Position numbers and translations under genes: made by a program. Source: Rhizomucor pusillus (Eukaryota; Mucoromycota; Mucoromycetes; Mucorales; Lichtheimiaceae). Taken from it: a DNA stretch of 64,000 bases. Each line of letters starts with the position of its first letter. Positions within the stretch are counted from its first letter, which is position 1. Below are positions 10,532 through 22,932 of this stretch, piece by piece. The stretch is from assembly GCA_900175165.2 (NCBI GenBank), contig FWWN02000233.1:80038-144037 (forward strand), in the 5' to 3' direction. The notes beneath the pieces were generated by a model, which was given only the letters and a program-made list of their open reading frames with translations, made no database searches and was not told where the DNA came from.

Positions 10532-13144
10532 ATGTCATCTATACCTCCAACAGTGCATTCAGCATCATCAGAAACGACGACCGCGAACGACCTTAGCAGC
10601 GACGTGTCGACAGTAGCTGTTGTTCCGTACAATGAGAACGATCTGGGACACCGGGAAGTCAAGGATTTCTTGGATAAATGCAAACTGTCGCAGTATCTAT
10701 CAGTGTTTATCAACGAAGGGTTCGATTCTCTGAAATCCGTAAGTGAAAAGCAAATGGGCGAAAGGCCTTCGTTGTCGCTAAAATTAAAATTTCCGGAAAA
10801 GTTATGCGAAGTAAGCGAAGACGACATGATCGTCATGAATGTTAAGCGTGGTCACCGGAGGGTACGTCATAGATATGCATTGCGGGTTATACCGGTTGTG
10901 CATGAATAAGAATATTCTAACCACTTTGTTCTTCGATATTCTAGTTGATTCAGCGAGAAATCGCCACCCTAAAAGGAATACGTCGCCATCATCCATTGTG
11001 GATAAGTTTCACGGCGTCGACCTCGACTTTCAATACCATCGACCCAAGAATCGGTAGTGCATGCAATATACACACCCGAACAAGACGCACTAACGTAACC
11101 TATCATCACTAGGCCAGCTTAGGCTCGTACAACGTCCACCCGGTCCCGTTTGGGCTAACACCGGAAACGGCAGCGGCGGCGATGGAAACACTAGTAGCAG
11201 CAGCGGCGGCAGTAGCCATAGTCGAAGTCTCGACTTTAGCAGTGAAAGCGTTGCAAGCAGTTACACGTCCCTCACAACGCCGCCGAAAAAGTCCAGCAGC
11301 GCTACCAATGCGGATTCGTCGTCCTCCGGCTCACCCTCAAAGAGACACATCCAGCCACCTTCTTCTCAAACGCAAACAACCGTACCGGCTCAAGTATCGC
11401 AAGCGGTTCAGCACCAGCAACCTGAAAGAGGAGGAGGACAGTCGGCAGAGAGCAGTCAAGCTACCAGTACCACTGACTCTACCAACACTGCCGCCGCCGC
11501 TGCTGCTGCTGCTGCTGCTACTTCTGCGGGCACCGCAGCAGCGCAGCAACCAGTCTCTGCAGTGGAAAACGTACCTGGCACCAACAAACTAAGCGGATCT
11601 TCCAACGATGACGAAGACGATGACGAAGAAGACAGCATATCGTCCTCGACGCGTCCGAACGCGACGACCACAATGACAATGATGCCGCCCAAGCGCAAAT
11701 ACAAGAAACGCCCTAAAGCTGACAAGAACGCGCCAGTGAAACCGCCTTCGGCGTATATAATGTTCTCGAACGATATACGCGCTCAGCTCAAAGATCAGAA
11801 CTTGTCCTTTGCTCAGCTCGCAAAGATTGTGGGTGAGAGGTGGAAACATCTCAGTCGGAAAGATAAACTTTCCTACGAGACGGCTGCTGTCGTTGCCAAG
11901 GATCACTACCACGCTGCATTGGAACAGTATCGTCAAACTCCCGAATACAGGGTAAGCAATTGGCCCCTACCCTTGCAGGCACCAACGAATATACTGACTG
12001 CTTTGTTGCAGAGACACCAGGAATATCTCAGAGAATTCAAGAGCAAGCAAGAAGCTGACCACAGACTTTTAGCAGGCAGTGCACGCAAACGGTCGAAAGC
12101 CGGGTCTCCTAGCAGGTAGAGTGTTGGACTTTTTTGCGCGTATATACATTGATGCGCAAAAAAAAAATATAAAATACTTAGACTGGTGATTTTTAGTGGA
12201 AGTATGGCTGACTGCAGCTCCAATGGAAACAACAACGGCAACGGCAGTTCGGGTAGCAGTGGTTCTGCAGACAGCTACGATGGCAACGGGAACGATGGCA
12301 ACGAAATATCAGACTCGTCCAACCGCAACAACAAAGTCCAGGTCACGGAAGATCGCCGGAACAAGGGCAAGTCTAGAATGGCCCCGCCTCGTCACAGTAC
12401 TGGCAGCTTGCCTACAGTGTCGCAGTACCGCGAATCTGACCCGTCGCCGACAATAACGACGGAAAGCGGCGCTGCGACAATGCACCAGCAGCAGCAGTCA
12501 TCGGAAACGACCTCTTCGTCTGCCATGAATACTGAGAGCCAGTACAGTTATCCCTCCTCCACAAGGGACGAGGCTGCCGGCGGCGGCGAATGCGACTTTA
12601 TTTACTACTTTGGCCCAGATGTTTCAGGACACTTTATCAGCACAGCTTTCCCAGAAATGTTATCGCCCATCGCGGGTAGCGCTCCTGCTGCTGCAACAAC
12701 AGTTATTGCCAAAATACCCGGTACAAACTATACCCACCAAGGAGACTGGCATCAGCAGCAGCAGCAGGCACAGGACGACGGTGACGAACATGCAGATAAC
12801 AGTAATAATAATAATAACGAGAACGATGGAAACACTGCCGATTCTTCTCAAGGTGAGTAAAATACAAACTCTACACCTCAAAGACATTAAGTCATTGATT
12901 TCAAGTCTCTTACGCTGCTGCTTCTGCTGCGTCGGGTATGGACAGCTCATCAATGAATATGTATACTGGACCGGCAGTGTATTACGACTCGATGGTGCGA
13001 CAACTCCATTCGGAAACTCCTCCTCCTCCATACACTACTATACCAAGCGTAAGATCACTCTCTCCTGGCACTGAAGCTGCTGTGGAAAGACAAACAGGAC
13101 ATTCCGAGAAAAAAGCAAAAGTTTATCCCCACTCACAACAGTAG
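10532..13144 (+). CDS. SAM-domain plus HMG-box regulator
   Basis: Six exons (10532-10861, 10945-11053, 11113-11951, 12012-12115, 12197-12852, 12906-13144) join in phase to 758 residues. Residues about 40-120 form a SAM domain: VKDFLDKCKLSQYLSVFINE, then a conserved GHRRLIQREIATLKGIRR end spanning the first splice. A long Ser/Gln/Ala-rich region follows, with a ten-Ala run. Next come a basic patch (PPKRKYKKRPK) and an HMG box (VKPPSAYIMFSNDIRAQLK through KHLSRKDKLSYETAA), followed by a charged helix. The C-terminal third is Asn/Gln/Ser-rich with a PPPPY stretch. HMG boxes bend DNA; SAM domains mediate self- or hetero-association, so a nuclear transcription or chromatin factor is likely. It is not a simple sexM/sexP mating-type protein, which lacks SAM. 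Target genes are unknown. Confidence 0.88.
11490..11519 (+). repeat. GCN repeat encoding poly-alanine
   Basis: Three GCC then seven GCT codons give ten consecutive Ala in the linker between the SAM domain and HMG box. The pure GCT run could vary in length by slippage. Confidence 0.9.
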
Positions 13145-14630
13145 TAAAAAAGGATCATACGTTTTCTCACTCTACATATCTTTGCATCCATCCCTCTCTC
13201 TATATATATATCTCTCTGCGCGCGCATACATACACCACAAAATTTGCTGCATGTACATATATTTCAATCATGTATGGTCCCTGACAACAAGATATGAAAA
13301 TCACTCTAATATACAGCATGCACAAACACGCTTGACATAGTAACAGTAGTAACAGCCTGGCTTTTCTTATGCTTTACATCATACCCAGACGAAGTTCATG
13401 CCATTTTACTTATGAAACCTTATTTTTCTTTCTCTTGCACGAAACTATGATGATAATAACTAAGAATAAAGCTTTGTATCCTGCTTGTTCTTTCGATGGC
13501 ACTAAAAAAGGCTCACATGCTGAATGACGTTGGCCCTAACGCGAATAAGCATCGTCACTTGACCTATGCATGCCGTACTGTAAACAAACTCGGAGGATGT
13601 TTCCGTGGGATTTAACGCGTGACCCGATTCATCATGATACTGTCTTCCGCAAGCTCTTCAATATATTTAAATGATCCAGACATGAGGAATAAGCAAAATG
13701 CGACGACCGTTCGATATGTCTCTCGCAGCCCGTTAAGTCTCTTCATATGCTTCCTTGGCTGTTTGCATTGGTCCGGCTTATTTTCTATGACAACTGAGAC
13801 CGAACATCAGACAACGCTAGTGTCCGAGAGCGGGGCTGTGCAGCCTTGTGTTTGGTCACCATGCGCTGAAGAGAGGGAGGTCGCTTAAGGCTGCGTGGAA
13901 AACTTCCAAGCGAAAGTATACGACGAGCAATATTCGTGACATGTACTAATAGAAGTATTGCAGCCTGCAACTCTACCTATCATTCTGCTATCCCAACTTG
14001 TTGTCTGTTGAGTTGTGTTGAGAGCACTGGCTGGAAAAGTTAACTCTCGCTTTGCAAGATTTATGCCCATTCGTTCATTGTAGGCTCATCTGCTCATCGA
14101 TGCAAGATACTGCAATATATTTGTAAAAGCTATCTTGGCCACCTACAGCAATCTATTTTGGTTATTCATTGTGATTACATGAAATAAATCACTAGATACG
14201 ACGATGTAATCTAGTATGACAGCTAGGACATAAAATTATATATATGATGTGAGAGTGTACTTTCACCACACTCTAGCGCCACGACGTGTACGGAAAACCC
14301 GAGCAACCGGGTCAAGGACAGCTCAACACAGTATATGCAAAAGAAGCCTGCGGAGAAATCTCGAGCTAACGCGATGCAAGTAGATAAGCCTAGAGATGAG
14401 GATTCTCATATGAGGGAAGTGACTTAAAAACGTGCTTATACTTCCTATACTCTTCAATGGTTTATTGGATATAAATGTATGTGCACACCACATATAATAA
14501 TGTGAATAATAAAAATCATTCAATCGGTTTTTTTTGTTTCTTGATTTTGGAATCAGCTGATCTCCAGAAACTACTAAATCAACTTTGCGTGCCACTTCGG
14601 CTGCAAGGTTCTACATATAAACACCAATAG
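13145..14630. other. Long non-coding stretch
   Basis: Downstream of the HMG gene. It has an A+T-rich 3' region with CT and TA microsatellite (13192-13226) and scattered short ORFs without recognisable protein. Nothing here supports a gene. Confidence 0.4.
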
Positions 14631-15035
14631 TTAGTAAAATGCAGTAAGAAATCGATCAGTCACTGGGACAGTGCTGGTCTGAACTTGAGCCACGAATAAA
14701 TTTATTGGACCTTCCCTACGAAAATGGGCCTCCTCGCCCAAATTGGACCAGTCAAGCGAATCTGGGTCAACTGTCCCGATTACCGTCTCTTTAAAGATGA
14801 GAGGAATACTCGCATAGTTATTAGCGGACAAACAACACATCGCCATCTCCATCGCGACAGACCGATTATGCAAATTCGCAACGCCTCGTTGTGTTGAAAA
14901 CCGTCCGAAAAGTTCTTCCGTTTGCAGACCAAAGCTACTGAGCTTGTTCGGAGCACCGAGGAGAATATCGTGTTTGAGACCAGCGTTTACAAGATCATGT
15001 AACGAGAGTTCAAAGTACAGCAAGATCAAGGCCAA
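14631..15035 (-). other. Uncertain 134-codon ORF, possible repeat-derived fragment
   Basis: Open on the minus strand from an ATG, containing blocks such as NLHNRSVAMEMAMCCLSANN and DSLDWSNLGEEAHFRREGP. Composition is protein-like and polar enough to be coding, but there is no known motif, no neighbouring exon, and the region is surrounded by retroelement debris. Most likely a relic, or one exon of an unrecognised gene. Confidence 0.3.
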
Positions 15036-15168
15036 CGGATCTTACCACAGAAGCAGCTCATACGATTGGAAGTTGAAATTTTAATCATATGGAAAATCTA
15101 GTTCGAATGGTGCGCTTCAGGGCAATCCAGCATATTCTTCTGCTGAAACCGGATCAGTACAGCGAAGT

Positions 15169-15440
15169 ATGATGAGTATATATTGGGTAAAAACCTTGCT
15201 GTCGGAAATGCATTCAGAAAGGTACGACCATCATTTGAAGACCTGCCCCGACTTTGAAGCTGGCGAGGTGATAAGATTACAGCAGATAATTGATGTGAGT
15301 AAGAAAGCAGATCCTGCTTTTCTGACAGAATCTAAATTTTTATTATACCTTTTCGCCTAAGGACTACCAAACTGGAAAGAACTCTCTGAAAGAAACCATC
15401 TTTGAACTGGGCAAGTTAACTTTGCAATGCGATAACATCA
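15169..15440 (+). pseudogene. Gene fragment truncated by a LINE
   Basis: Reads as SERYDHHLKTCPDFEAGEVI followed by RLQQIID. A GT (gtgagt) to AG intron of about 66 nt (15295-15360) follows, then DYQTGKNSLKETIFELGKLT and LQCDNINSPG. The phase-compatible splice supports a real exon pair. The frame then runs into LINE-type sequence within about 40 nt, so the host gene appears interrupted. No family recognised. Confidence 0.4.
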
Positions 15441-16110
15441 ACTCGCCAGGAATTCCGCCGCAGCCTTTTGACTCCGTGGAAAGATATGCCAGAATCTTAT
15501 CCTCGAGGCTCTGCTGCAGCCTGGAATGACTTCCGGAAAGTGTCCATACCTCATCATGCCCGCACTATCCTTTACAGAAACCTCCTCCTCCATAACAAGC
15601 TTGTTCCTTGTCGAGGAAGTCTACACAAGCTATTACCGAATCGTTTCCCTTCTCCTCTGTGTCCGCTCTGTCACCAACCTGAATCACCGCAGCATTTCAT
15701 CCTCACCTGTCCTTTGAAGTCGATCATTTGGTCTCAAATTTGTTACAAACTCTTAAATCAGCAACGATCCCTTACTTGCCGAGATATCCTGAACGTTCGC
15801 ATCATTCGCTATAAGGTTCTTCCGCACTTTAAACTAGAATGGGCCCACATCGTTGCATGTACGATCGCATCGATATGGAAAGCCCATTGGCAACATGTTT
15901 TCGACGAAGCATCTTTTGACCCTAATACAGTAGTAGCAGAAGCGATTGCTGCCTCCATCCGCATCGCCTAAGCTAGAAGTCTTATATGATTCTGTTCAAT
16001 CGTTGATCTATAGAGTTAGCTATTTTTTGTTTATTTTTCTCCATTTATCTTCGGTTTACCACCGATGGACATGTTGTCCACCGCCGAATAAATATTCATA
16101 CAAAAGAAAA
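15441..16110 (+). mobile_element. 5'-truncated non-LTR (LINE) retrotransposon, 3' end
   Basis: The ORF 15468-15971 (167 codons, frame open a little upstream) encodes the zinc-binding region found after reverse transcriptase in LINEs. It reads WNDFRKVSIPHHARTILYRN, then a CPLCHQPESPQHFILTCPL knuckle (C-x2-C-x6-H-x4-C). The reverse transcriptase and endonuclease parts are absent, as expected for 5' truncation during target-primed reverse transcription. About 140 bp of A+T-rich 3' UTR follow, ending near an AATAAATA motif and a short A-rich tail (about 16087-16108). It cannot move by itself. Confidence 0.75.
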
Positions 16111-17947
16111 CTGTAGTAGCAGTGATACAAGGATTTCCTTGGAACCTTCGTATTTGGCTGTGATGGTGCACGGCAATTGTCGCAGAAAAGGGCAACTTTT
16201 AAGGATCCATGTCCCTCGTTACATATGACTTCAAAAAAACATTCCTCTGCTGGCGCTAATCTCCTCTATTATTCAGCGTTGTGTGTTACATCCAAAGACA
16301 CAGTTTGAATTCTGACTCAAACAGACAATTTCCTGTCCTGAACAGGACAAGACTCCAAAGGGGAAAACCCATAATCGTCAATACCGCAGACAAAAATATT
16401 CCCAGATTTGCTCGGTCCAAAGCTTCACTTATTGTTTTGAAAACCACCTATTTCAGCTGGCACCGAAAGGTGATATCAAAACTCAATCTGCAGTAAAATG
16501 GGATTCTGTCACTTAAGTTCGCTACAGTTTAACAAGATGCAACCACCAATTTTTCATTAATAAGTCTGGTCGGTCTCACGAACGCCGGCGTTCACCGAAA
16601 GTACAATCAATTACCAATGCATTCATATATATCGTCCGGAAGCCGACCTAGAGAACTTTTCGGAAAACTTTTACAATGTAATGAACAGAGCATTATCTCT
16701 TAACAAGGAGGACCTTTCCTGCTAATCTTTCAGCTCGAATTTGTATGTCGCAAACGCCGTTGAGAAGGGCGGTTGCTCAAGATGGTGATGTAGCAATTTA
16801 TAGCCCATGATTTTCCTTAAAATACGCATCAGACGCGGGTGCTGTGTAACATTGTTGACAAACCAACCTTTGACGAGGTCTGATGTTGCACAACAAAAAA
16901 GTGACCCCAGAAAGATAGAGACAGCGTCGATCATACCCCGCCGCCTAGTGTAAAGTAAAGAGAGAAGGATCTGTACATATACAAGTCATGTGAGAAGAGA
17001 TTACAAACAGCTTTGCCTTTATGCTCGCCTTTCAGCAAAGACGTGACTCCCACGACGATCTTTTTGTCTTTTGCATAATACATTGGACGATCGAGATCAT
17101 AAACAAGACCTCCAGCAATAAGGCTTCGAAAACACAGTCAGCTGTGGTACGTACATTATTGATTAAGCTTAAAGATAGTGACATGCATTTACTACGCGCA
17201 ATGCTTGACCATTTGGACAGCGTATACGGTTCCGGCCTTTCATGAACGGATATCTTTGTTACTATAAATACAAGTGTGGATTATCAGCGCCGCACGTAGC
17301 AGCAGCTGTAAATGCAAATGCAGGATTATTATTTGCATGATTTATGCTTGTGGCAGAGAGTGCTACGATGGAACATGTGTGGGCCAGATCCACCACTCGT
17401 CTTTGAAGCGTCCAAATGCCACGGAAAGGAAAACCTGGTCAGCAATTCAAAGTTTCATTAGTAATCATGGCAGCAGCGATCTGTCAAATATAGATAATGA
17501 TTCATTTACCGAGCAGCCTGCCAGTCTGACCGAATCATTTGTTTTGTTTGTTCGATGTTTTTAAAAGAAGATAATTCGTTGTGAACCCGTGCACCTCCTC
17601 AGTGTAGGCTGGCCCGAGGGCGCTGTCTGGTTTCTGACCGGTACATCGTTTCAAGTGTACCGTTGCTCTGCAGCTGCAGGTACTTGAATAATAATAAACC
17701 AAGTGGTCCGACCAGCAGTCTCCACAGAGCAGCGCTGCTGCCTCGTGAGGAAGAATAAAATTGGGTTTTCCTTTACAAAAAGACCGCCAAATGTGCCACC
17801 ACCAGGTGCTCGGAGACCAAAACAAGGATAGGGGTTGAAAGGGGGTCGGGTACACAAAATTTCAACTGCAAAAAAAACATACAACATTGAATTGCTGCCT
17901 CTTGCTTCTTCTTTCCTGTCTTTTTCCACCTCTTCTTGTTCTTCTCG
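16111..17947. other. Gene-poor stretch with short open fragments
   Basis: Just after the LINE, a short plus-strand stretch (about 16131-16231) reads SDTRISLEPSYLAVMVHGNC in one frame and may continue the interrupted gene. Other ORFs (16281-16496 plus, 16722-16934 minus, 17021-17245 plus) lack motifs or partner exons. The last 250 bp are CT-rich leader of the next gene. No gene is supported. Confidence 0.35.
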
Positions 17948-18626
17948 ATGAAAGTGCTTGCCATCACCTTTGGTCTCTTGGCTTCTGCCTGGGGCGCTGC
18001 TGCCCAGTTGACTGCTCCTACCCGCAACTACAATGTATCAAGCCCCGTGTCCAATGGTCCGTACGTCGCTGGCCAAATCTTACCATGCACCTATCAGCTC
18101 TTCTCCCAAGTTGATACCTCTGGTGAGTGTTGCTAACGCTGAATTTATTGGTGAAGAATATATGTACTGACTTGGGCGTTATGTAGCTTTGAGCCTCGAG
18201 ATCCTCTTGCAGCCAGCAGGCGCTTCGGCGTCCGCAAGCGCCAGCGGCGCTGCAGCAGGCAGCTCCAACTCAACCATCGTCATTGCCGAAAACGCTGACA
18301 CTACCAAAACCGATTCGTCGGTCAAGACCAAGGACAACACGACGTATTACGAACACTCGATCAATTACGCCATCCCCAAGACTCTGACTCCCGGTCAATA
18401 CCAGGTCGTGTTCCTTGACAAGACCACAAACACCCAGCTCGATATCCCTATTGAAATCCGCCCTGCCTCGGCTGCTTCCTCCTCCCTATCTGCCTCCGCT
18501 ACCGGCTCTGATGCTTCTGGCCCCTCCAGCATATTTGCAGGCGCTCCTTCCAGCAAGGACTTTGGATTGGCCGCAAAGACTTTGCTTGCCCTCGCTGCCG
18601 TTGCTGGCGTCGCCTTGATGCTATAA
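17948..18626 (+). CDS. Secreted Ser/Ala-rich GPI-anchored cell-wall protein (Kre9/Knh1-like domain)
   Basis: Two exons (17948-18122, 18187-18626) give 204 residues. The first ATG opens a clear signal peptide, MKVLAITFGLLASAWGAAAQ, cut near AAAQ. The next section (SSPVSNGPYVAGQILPCTYQ, then a beta-strand-rich stretch ending GQYQVVFLDKTTNTQLDIPI) resembles the Ser-Thr-rich GPI-anchored membrane family (Kre9/Knh1 N-terminal fold). A Ser/Ala-rich stalk precedes an omega-like SSK/GAP region and a hydrophobic tail (LLALAAVAGVALML), the classic GPI signal. It probably sits on the plasma membrane or wall. Exact role is unknown. The 5' leader is pyrimidine-rich. Confidence 0.83.
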
Positions 18627-18930
18627 TCATAATGGCTTTACATCCTTACCTTCTTTTCTACCTGATCTGCAATTGTTAGAGTATACCTTTGCTTTTTATC
18701 ACCCCGCACGCAAGCACCCCTTTAAAACAGTACTCCTTGCTATGCACAAAGGGCTTCTTTTCTACTATCTACTCTACTGTGCGGTGGCTAAACAAACATT
18801 GTCTGTTCCCCATTTTCTTCATTTGCTGTACACTTTAAGTCGTATAATAAAAGCTGCTCTCGCTGTTTTATCCATCGCAGAAAGGTTATCTTTTTTATAC
18901 AAGATTAATTAAGGAAAGTATATATATAAT

Positions 18931-21232
18931 TTACTCAGTAGGTATGTTGCTTGGTGAGGACAAAGAAGGCCGCTTCCAGACACTGACGCGCCCGCGACGA
19001 TCGGTAGTGACGATAGCTTCTTCGCGAAAATATACACCCACGCATGGATCAGCGTGGACTGTTTTGCTCACGGTAGGCTGCATCAGAGGCACTTGGGTTT
19101 TAGATGGCACTGGATGGATGTTCGGTTGCTGCTCTGGTATCATTGGCAGTATAGGACCAGTGTGGGACGAAACGGACGCACCGCGTAACCGCGTACTTGT
19201 CCTTGCCTTTGGTCTGTGAAGAGCATTCACCGAAAAGTCCCACAGGATCAACTGTGCATCCTCGCCTACACTGGCAAATCGATAAACTTTGTCGTCGCAG
19301 CGCCATGGATCAAACGCGACACCAGTCACCCACGACTTGTGGCCCTGACATCGAGCAATGATCCGCTGCTCTCGGAACGCCCATATAGTCACTAGATCAT
19401 CCTGACCTCCAGTCTATATCCATCATCGTCGTCGTTAGTTACAGTTGATTCAAGTTTCTCTCGTTTGCAGATGAAAAATTTACCAGAATGTAGCGCCCAT
19501 CAGGACTCCAAGCGACGCACGTCAATCCTCCATAGTATGATCTGTAGATATCACACAGTCTAGCATGATCGTAACAAGTGTTAGCCACGTTCTATTCAGA
19601 TCCACTATAAAGGCAAAAGGCAAAAGACAACGTACTGTTCATGGACAAAGTTGATAATACGCAGCGAACCATCCAAGCTCACAACAGCGACATGCTGACA
19701 ATCCGGGGAAAATGCAAACGCTGACACATCGTTCTTCGCTTAGTACATCTCTACCTCAAGGATAAACATGCAAAGGAAGCCTTACCTGTACATGATTTGT
19801 TGGACAACTTCCAGTGAGACACAGGGTTACACTTGGCAGAAAATTTCGGAGGAGGTTTCGTTACTTTTAATCTGTTTTTACATATAAATGTAAATATGCT
19901 ATTGTTATCCCATTACTCGATGTATACCTACCTCAGATCCGGATTCTCCGAGACCGGCAACGGAGGAGGAGGAGGAGGAGAAGTAGCAGCAGGATGATGA
20001 TGAAAATGGGTATTATTCACAGTGCCTGTACTGTAGTGTTTACGTTTCTCGTTGTAAATGGTCGGTTGAGGCGACCCATCGCCGGGATGGAATGCCTCGT
20101 CTTCCTTGTCCTTATCAAACACCATAATGCTACCGTCTGCAAACGCTGCCATGAATAAGCTCTCTGATCCTTGCAGCCACTTGATCATGGTTATTGCGCA
20201 TCGGTTCATGATGCCCTGTACAAGTCTGCCCCTTTAACTAAAAAACACGACGAGCGGATGGATAGTTGCTTTGTGTCCTTACCCCTTTGTTTATCCTTCC
20301 ATACTTGTTACATAACGGATCGAACCATACAATATCGCCCGTGGAAAATCCAATAATGATATCCAGATGATCAGACCCCCGAGTCAACAAATTGACGTCG
20401 TGCGAAGTAGGACAAGCTTTTGCAAAAACGACGCGCGACAGTGGTTCCTGGACGCCGCAATGCCATAAGTGCTTCCAAATTCCTATTGCCATCCTTTTTG
20501 CTCTGTTTTACCTTTGGGTTTCCAAAAGCATCCATCCACACGAAATTAGAGCCGCAATTGTAAAATAGATTGGTATCTTCGCTTGTCCTAGCAACGAGGA
20601 TTTTCGCAAGCTGGCTATTGGTTACGATGCGTGCCACAAAACTAGAATTGGTTTTTGTGATATTTGTCTTTGATTTACGGCGATGGTTACTGCTGTTGCG
20701 CGACAAGAATGAAAAAGTGGAGGTAGGCGACGTCGAAGTAGAAGGAGTAGGGGTCACAAATGGCGTGGATTTAGTTGTTTCCGGAGGCGCATGGCTAGCG
20801 CTGCTGTTGTTAGAGTGCGATTCATCATCGTCGTTATCCTCTGATATTCGGAACGAACGTGCACCAGGCTGCGGCTCATATCTATTCAAGTTGCTGCCTT
20901 TTGTTTCCTTGTACTTTATCGAGACTAAACTCGCCGTCGTTCCGACCGAGAACATGGGCGTGAGCGAGCGGAAGAAAACTTGATGAGCTAAGCAGTAGCT
21001 GCCTTCAGGTGCATTGAAGCCCTGACATTCGTGGCCGGGTGTCGACGGTGGGTACGACTCCAGCGTGGTTCCTCCAGGCGAATTGCTTCGAATGGCATCG
21101 CCTGCCGAGTGTCTGCGAGAAAGAAAGCTTCCGCCTAACGATTGGCCAGACTTTTGTGTGTGTATACCCTTGGTAAGTGCTTCCTGCCTCGCTCATTTCA
21201 ATCGAGTAAACGCCGCTTACAGAATCGAGCAT
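18931..21232 (-). CDS. creC: WD40 protein of the CreC/WDR20/DMWD family
   Basis: Multi-exon minus-strand gene. Visible blocks in order: [20 protein letters not shown], a Ser/Thr-rich insert, [78 protein letters not shown] and [13 protein letters not shown]. This order is diagnostic for CreC/WDR20, the WD partner that activates and stabilises the deubiquitinase CreB (USP12/46 in animals) and acts in carbon catabolite repression. The 5' end is inferred: ATG at 21232, then a short first exon (four codons) with a GTAAGC donor; several in-phase acceptors exist, so the N-terminus is uncertain. The alternative is a start at the Met at 20955. The last exon is 19413-18931. Confidence 0.82.
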
Positions 21233-22932
21233 ATATTACTGTAACAAGAAGCTTATTCTTCTTCTTTTGGATTGCCCAGGCTGGCTGGCTGGCTGACTCG
21301 AGCGGAGGTAAGAGAGGTTTTTTCTGTTAAGAGAGAGAGTTTGCCACCGTTCGTACCTCTCTTTGTCACCTGGGAAACCAAAAAATGATCTGCGGACATC
21401 AAAGGATACCAGCTATTGTCTTTCCCTTTGACAATGATATTGAATTGGCCTGGATGAATTATCACATCAAGGTTGCTGCTGCTGATTTTTACCCTGTCCG
21501 ATATATATGTATTTTGTATACCACATTTCATTGAATACAGCAGTGCTCAATCTTGTTCCGTATACTTATCTGCTCACTCGATGGCTGCTCTAAATAACTT
21601 TAAACTGTCTATCGTTTTTACTTGGACTGGCTACTATTTACTTAGGCAAGTCATCGTATTCCTTCTTTGGTAACTAGGTTGGTTTTTAAAGCAGTTCACA
21701 GACGTTATGTAATGTTCTTCCCATGATGAACATTGGAAGATCGCATTATCAATTAACTTTGTTGCACTCTTGACTGCTAAGTCTGTAATTTCAAGTCAAC
21801 AAGGAGAGAGAGTCATTTCCCTTCGAAAACACTGGATAATGCGCCTCTGCGATGCATCATGTTCATATCATAATAGTTGCATAGCAGATTTGCGTCCGAG
21901 CTACTTGCGAGGTAGCAAAATTTAAAGTTGATAAGTTTTACTGTAAAGAAATCATCGAGGTTAGGAGTATAAAATGTAAAATACCGGAAGATGAGGATTT
22001 GCTTCGATCTCTAATGTTCGAGTCATCTGCGATCGTAGATCCTCATATTACATATCATTCTATAGACTTGCGCTTTTGTTTAAGGGATTCGAGTAATATC
22101 CAACATGTCGTCCGACTATGTAAAGGGCATTCACTTTATTTTGTATAGTACCACGTTCATATAACAAAAGGAGTGTAGAAAACAAAATGGATCTCCCTCA
22201 GACTTTTCTGTATCTAGCGCGTGATCCGTCTGTGGTAAGGAGGCATCCTCAAGAAAACGCTCTACAGTAAAACCTGCATGAGCCTCCCTTATTGCAGATG
22301 AAAGAAAATTTTCAACTCCTCCATCCCAATCGTCTTGCAACGTGATGAAGCTTCCCATACTACTTTGCGAGAATAATGAAAAGAAATGCGCTGTTTGTTA
22401 CAGTCGATTCTTTTAATTAATGCTATAGAACAAGATTTGCTGTGATTGCCAAGATAGTAGCTCCTTAATCTTTTGATTCGCCACTTGAGCGCAAAGTTAC
22501 AGAAAAAGAGATGTTAAATGATTAGCACCGCTCACAATCTAAGGAGACGCAGAGATACCAAAACTAATCCTTGTCCACGTTCTTCGTGCGCTTGACTCTC
22601 GATACTTTGAAAAATATATCCTCGAAATGAGCAATAATCTACTACTAGCCAAGCTAAAGGATTCCAATCATATACAAAGCAACTGATTCTAAGATTGTCG
22701 AGCAGCAGACAAACTGCAAGGATTAGTAGGTCGTATCTCGTAAAGTGATATCTCGTTTTTCCCATCCCTTGATGCTCGTAAGGAGAAGATAATATATTTC
22801 TTTGAATTGTATTGGAAGCCCACATCCGTGATGTAGGAAAGGAGCAACCACCAGAAGACTATAAAAGAAGAGGGGATTTGGTGATAGGCTAAGGTAGTAT
22901 AAACGTTACTACGTAGTATCTCCCTCATCAGC
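21233..22932. other. Intergenic region upstream of the secreted-protein gene
   Basis: Contains minus-strand ORFs at 21253-21531 and 22131-22358 without motifs or convincing partner exons; the first could be an upstream exon of the WD gene but I cannot join it confidently. The right end carries a TATA box for the gene at 22933. Confidence 0.35.
22860..22866 (+). promoter_or_regulatory. TATA box of the secreted-protein gene
   Basis: TATAAAA lies 66 bp before the ATG at 22933, a sensible distance for a TATA promoter with a short leader. Confidence 0.55.

Noticed and set aside
11456..11725. Minus-strand ORF of Ser and Ala runs
   Set aside because: Antisense shadow of the Ala/Asp-rich part of the SAM/HMG gene.
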